Shown here piece by piece: positions 5,720 to 8,143 of a stretch of 8,143 nt of DNA. The notes below the pieces were generated by a model. That model saw only the letters and a list, made by a program, of their open reading frames with translations. It did not search any database and was not told where the DNA came from. The DNA lies in contig CAJYRE010000066.1 of assembly GCA_913776675.1 (NCBI GenBank), positions 1 through 8,143 on the forward strand. The letters run 5' to 3'. Numbering within the stretch: the first letter of the stretch is position 1; each line of letters starts with the position of its first letter. The translations under genes were made by a program, and so were the position numbers. Origin of the DNA: Rhizobiaceae bacterium. Its GTDB lineage: Bacteria > Pseudomonadota > Alphaproteobacteria > Rhizobiales > Rhizobiaceae.

Positions 5720-6808
5720 TCACCAAACCAAGCCGCGCGCAGCCACGGTTTCCACCCGCGTCACCACGCCATTGCGATGAAAGGTGATAAAATCAAACAG
5801 GTTGGAGACAACACAGGTGTGGTTGGGAATAATCCGCACCTTATCGCCAATCTGCGGACGTGGCCCCGTGACTTTGGAAAGATCAACCGTGCCATGCTCT
5901 TCGGAAAGGCCGGTGATAATCGCTTCCGGGTAGTCGATGATATGCCCGTAATCGGTAAAGCCGAGAAGATCGGAGGTCAGCGCCTTGGAACCAGCATCCA
6001 GAATGGCACGGTCCGGCGTGGGACGCGATACGACGGTGGCCAGAAGATGCATGGCGCAATCGTCAAGCGTGCCATGGCCTGCGTTTGCCATAGCGCGGTC
6101 GCTGTAAATATAGGTACCAGCGCGGTGTTCGGTGGCTGATGGCACCAGGTGGGCAGAAAACAGGCTGGGTGTGCCGCCGTTCGAGAGGATGGGGCAGAGA
6201 ATGCCAAGCGTTTTCAAATGCCCCTGTGTCGTGGCAAAGAAAGCCTCGACTTTGCTTTCCGAATGGGCTTTCGGATAGGTCATCAGACCACCAAATGTCA
6301 GGCCCTGAGATGATTCAATGTGCTGGGCCAAAGTTACAGCCTCCTCTGGTGTTTGCACACCACAGCGTCCGCCGCCGGTGTCACATTCCACCAGCACGGT
6401 CAGAGGCTTTTTGCCATGGAAATGGTTGGCCAAACCCGTCACGGTGACAGAACTATCAGCAACAACCTTGAGGCCGGAAATCCGGTTGTTCAACTGTTCC
6501 AGCCGGTCCAGTTTTTCCGAGCCGAGAATGTTGAAGGTGATCAGAATATCGTCGAAACCGGCATCAGCAAAAACCTCTGCTTCGGTGATTTTCTGGCAAT
6601 TGATGCCTTGGGCACCGGCTTCAATCTGCTGGCGGGCCAGCGCCGGAATTTTATGGGTCTTGATATGTGGGCGAAAGGCCAGATTGTGTGCATCCATATA
6701 GGACTGCACCCGCGCAATATTAGCCTGCAAGCGATCTTCATCAATGAGCGGCAGCGGCGTGGACAGGCTTACAATCGATTGGCCAGTTTGGGGACGGGGA
6801 CATGTCAT
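5720..6808 (-). CDS. PLP-dependent D-serine dehydratase/D-threonine aldolase-like enzyme (alanine racemase fold III)
   Basis: This 362-residue cytoplasmic enzyme belongs to the DSD1/D-threonine aldolase group of fold-type III PLP enzymes, which cleave or dehydrate D-beta-hydroxy amino acids such as D-threonine, D-serine or D-3-hydroxyaspartate. The N-terminal barrel shows TPLPLIDEDRL (17-27), then RPHIKTHK (46-53) with Lys50 as the expected PLP Schiff-base lysine. VECDTGGGRCG (140-150), NGGTPS (210-215) and RAGTYIYSD (229-237) are family motifs, the last two near the cofactor. The C-terminal beta domain has DAGSKAL (271-277) and IIPNHTC (326-332): His330 and Cys332 are the probable zinc ligands. 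His-x-Cys is reported for vertebrate D-serine dehydratase, while characterised D-threonine aldolases use His-x-Asp, so dehydratase-like chemistry is slightly favoured. The ATG at 6808 is one base after the stop of the M81 gene and has GAGG (complement of 6818-6821) upstream, so the two are translationally linked. The exact substrate is unknown. Confidence 0.88.
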   Translation of the reverse strand: MTCPRPQTGQSIVSLSTPLPLIDEDRLQANIARVQSYMDAHNLAFRPHIKTHKIPALARQQIEAGAQGINCQKITEAEVFADAGFDDILITFNILGSEKLDRLEQLNNRISGLKVVADSSVTVTGLANHFHGKKPLTVLVECDTGGGRCGVQTPEEAVTLAQHIESSQGLTFGGLMTYPKAHSESKVEAFFATTQGHLKTLGILCPILSNGGTPSLFSAHLVPSATEHRAGTYIYSDRAMANAGHGTLDDCAMHLLATVVSRPTPDRAILDAGSKALTSDLLGFTDYGHIIDYPEAIITGLSEEHGTVDLSKVTGPRPQIGDKVRIIPNHTCVVSNLFDFITFHRNGVVTRVETVAARGLVW

Positions 6809-6809
6809 A

Positions 6810-8143
6810 TCAATCGGCCTCGTTGGTGTGGGGATTGGGCATGATTGGCCATATATCGCGTCTTACGTGACGATAAACATTGGTGGCCGGATTGTTGGGG
6901 TAAGGCGAACCCGCTGAGCAATACAAGATTTCCGAGGCAATTTTCGAAAATGCCGCATAAAAGTGATTGGTGGATTTCACCACCAGAATATGTTTGGTGA
7001 GCGGATCGACACCCAGTGCGGTGAACAGCGACGGATCATAGCTCTGCACCCGCACAGAGCTGAGAATAATATCAATGCCCTGAAGGGAGATATGCGCTGC
7101 ATCGCCGAAGGGCGCAATGCTTTCGCCAAAACGCATTTCAGCATTTGGCACCAGTTTGACCACCTTGACGCGACCATCAATGGGGTTGCCTGTGCCGGGG
7201 GCCGATTTGGCTCCAAAACGCAGGGGAATTTCTGCCCCTTCGCCCGCCGCCATGCAGATTTGCACGGCAATCGGGTCCCAAATCATGCCAACCGCAGCAT
7301 TGTGTACGCCGTTGCGCAGCAGTTCGGCCAGCACGACTGTGGCATCACCGGCTGTTCCGCCGCCCGGATTATCCCATATATCGGCGATGACCACAGGGCC
7401 CTGAGGTGTCGCCATGGCCTGCGCCACGGCCTGTTTTTCATCAATTTGCGGCATCATGAATGTGCCGCGTTTGGCAAACAGCTCAAGCCCGAGTGTGCGG
7501 GCCAGCGCAGCTCCCTTTTCTGCTGCGTTATTGGTGACAGCAATGACCTTGGTGCCCATTTCCGGCACATCACCCGCCATAAAACCATGAATGACCGAGA
7601 GAGACAGCACATCCGCATCGGTTGCTTCAATTTGCATCAATTGGTCAACAAAAGAACGCATGGGTTCGCGGGATGTCGGGAAAACGTCGATCATGCGGCA
7701 ATCAAACACCGACATCACAGGTTTGACGCGGCCTTCCAGCGTATCCACTGTGATGCGCCACAGATCGCGGGCCCGATCGACAAAATCTGTGTGCGGAAAT
7801 TCCTTGAAGGCCACGAAGTAATTGGCGGCTGCGACACGCTTTGCCGTCAGGTGGCTGTGCGGGTCGAGTTCTGCGCAGAGCAGCACATCTGGCCCGATGA
7901 TGCCGCGAATTTGGGTGAGAAAATCGCCTTCCGGATCGATATAGCCATCCGCAACCATGGCACCATGCAGGCCAATCACCACGGCATCCACCGGCAGAGC
8001 GGCGCGCAGTTGATCCAGAATTTCGTCCCGGAGCCCCTCATAGGTCTGGCGGTTGACCAGACCTGCGGGATCGGCCCAGGTGGCGGTGCCTTCAATCAAT
8101 GTCCAGCCCTTGGCGGCACACACTTCGCGCCCGACGGTGAGGG
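6810..8143 (-). CDS. M81 family metallopeptidase, MlrC-like (5' end outside the window)
   Basis: The visible 443 residues belong to the M81 family, whose best-known member MlrC hydrolyses linearised microcystin and its tetrapeptide in sphingomonads; most other members have no known substrate. Counting from the first full codon (8141), GLHGAM carries His59, ELDPHSHLT carries Asp93 and His95, and FPHTD carries His117. The spacings of 34, 2 and 22 agree with the metal or catalytic residues described for MlrC as I recall them. The C-terminal domain shows DNPGGGTAGD (around 257-266) and VKSTNHFYAAFSKIA near the end, both typical. The frame stays open to the window edge (LTVGRE before the GTG at 8123), and the family normally has a further N-terminal stretch including an HETN-type motif, so GTG 8123 is not the start. 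No signal peptide can be judged. It precedes the PLP enzyme gene by one base in the same transcript. Confident family call, unknown substrate. Confidence 0.9.
   Translation of the reverse strand, partial: LTVGREVCAAKGWTLIEGTATWADPAGLVNRQTYEGLRDEILDQLRAALPVDAVVIGLHGAMVADGYIDPEGDFLTQIRGIIGPDVLLCAELDPHSHLTAKRVAAANYFVAFKEFPHTDFVDRARDLWRITVDTLEGRVKPVMSVFDCRMIDVFPTSREPMRSFVDQLMQIEATDADVLSLSVIHGFMAGDVPEMGTKVIAVTNNAAEKGAALARTLGLELFAKRGTFMMPQIDEKQAVAQAMATPQGPVVIADIWDNPGGGTAGDATVVLAELLRNGVHNAAVGMIWDPIAVQICMAAGEGAEIPLRFGAKSAPGTGNPIDGRVKVVKLVPNAEMRFGESIAPFGDAAHISLQGIDIILSSVRVQSYDPSLFTALGVDPLTKHILVVKSTNHFYAAFSKIASEILYCSAGSPYPNNPATNVYRHVRRDIWPIMPNPHTNEAD

Noticed and set aside
6320..6844. Plus-strand open frame over the PLP enzyme gene
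   Set aside because: The minus-strand frame has all the family motifs; this one has none.
8121..8123. GTG as the true start of the M81 gene
   Set aside because: The frame is open to the window edge and the family has a further N-terminal region, so the gene continues beyond the window.
1..8143. A defence system, mobile element or other undescribed multi-gene system
   Set aside because: All seven genes belong to recognisable metabolic or transport families with intact motifs. There are no transposases, integrases, long direct repeats or toxin-antitoxin-like small genes.

Overview
The window looks like chromosomal or large-replicon DNA of an alphaproteobacterium, probably a member of the Hyphomicrobiales (Rhizobium/Agrobacterium-like). 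This rests on moderate-to-high GC coding sequence with AT-richer spacers, a CUT1-type sugar ABC operon led by a Gfo/Idh/MocA dehydrogenase, and the general protein style. I could not run a search, so the genus is open. There are no RNA genes, insertion sequences, CRISPR arrays or phage genes.

Layout: positions 1-213 are an AT-rich leader with a weak promoter candidate and a dyad. A five-gene plus-strand unit follows. It holds a Gfo/Idh/MocA oxidoreductase (214-1386), two CUT1 permeases (1400-2284 and 2281-3141, overlapping by 4 nt), a periplasmic substrate-binding protein (3205-4428), an intercistronic hairpin (4439-4471) and a MalK/UgpC-type ATPase (best start GTG at 4530, ending 5660). A small hairpin spanning the ATPase stop codon and a strong stem-loop at 5688-5713 close the unit. 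On the minus strand, converging on that terminator, lie a PLP-dependent D-serine dehydratase/D-threonine aldolase-like enzyme (5720-6808) and, transcribed just before it, an M81 (MlrC-like) metallopeptidase. The peptidase's 5' end lies outside the window (6810 to beyond 8143).

Working together: the plus-strand genes form a complete importer (binding protein, two permeases, ATPase) plus one NAD(P)-dependent dehydrogenase that probably acts on the imported sugar, polyol or derivative. The substrate cannot be read from sequence. The minus-strand pair is translationally close-coupled (1 nt gap) and could process D-amino-acid-containing or otherwise modified peptides or amides. Any link between the two converging units is inference from proximity only.

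I see no clearly undescribed system. The points most worth a second look are the M81 plus D-amino-acid-enzyme pair, the His-x-Cys metal motif of the PLP enzyme, the Glu-for-Asp change in the dehydrogenase catalytic motif, the two lone cysteines of the binding protein, and the hairpin and codon-usage signs that the binding protein is expressed above its operon partners.
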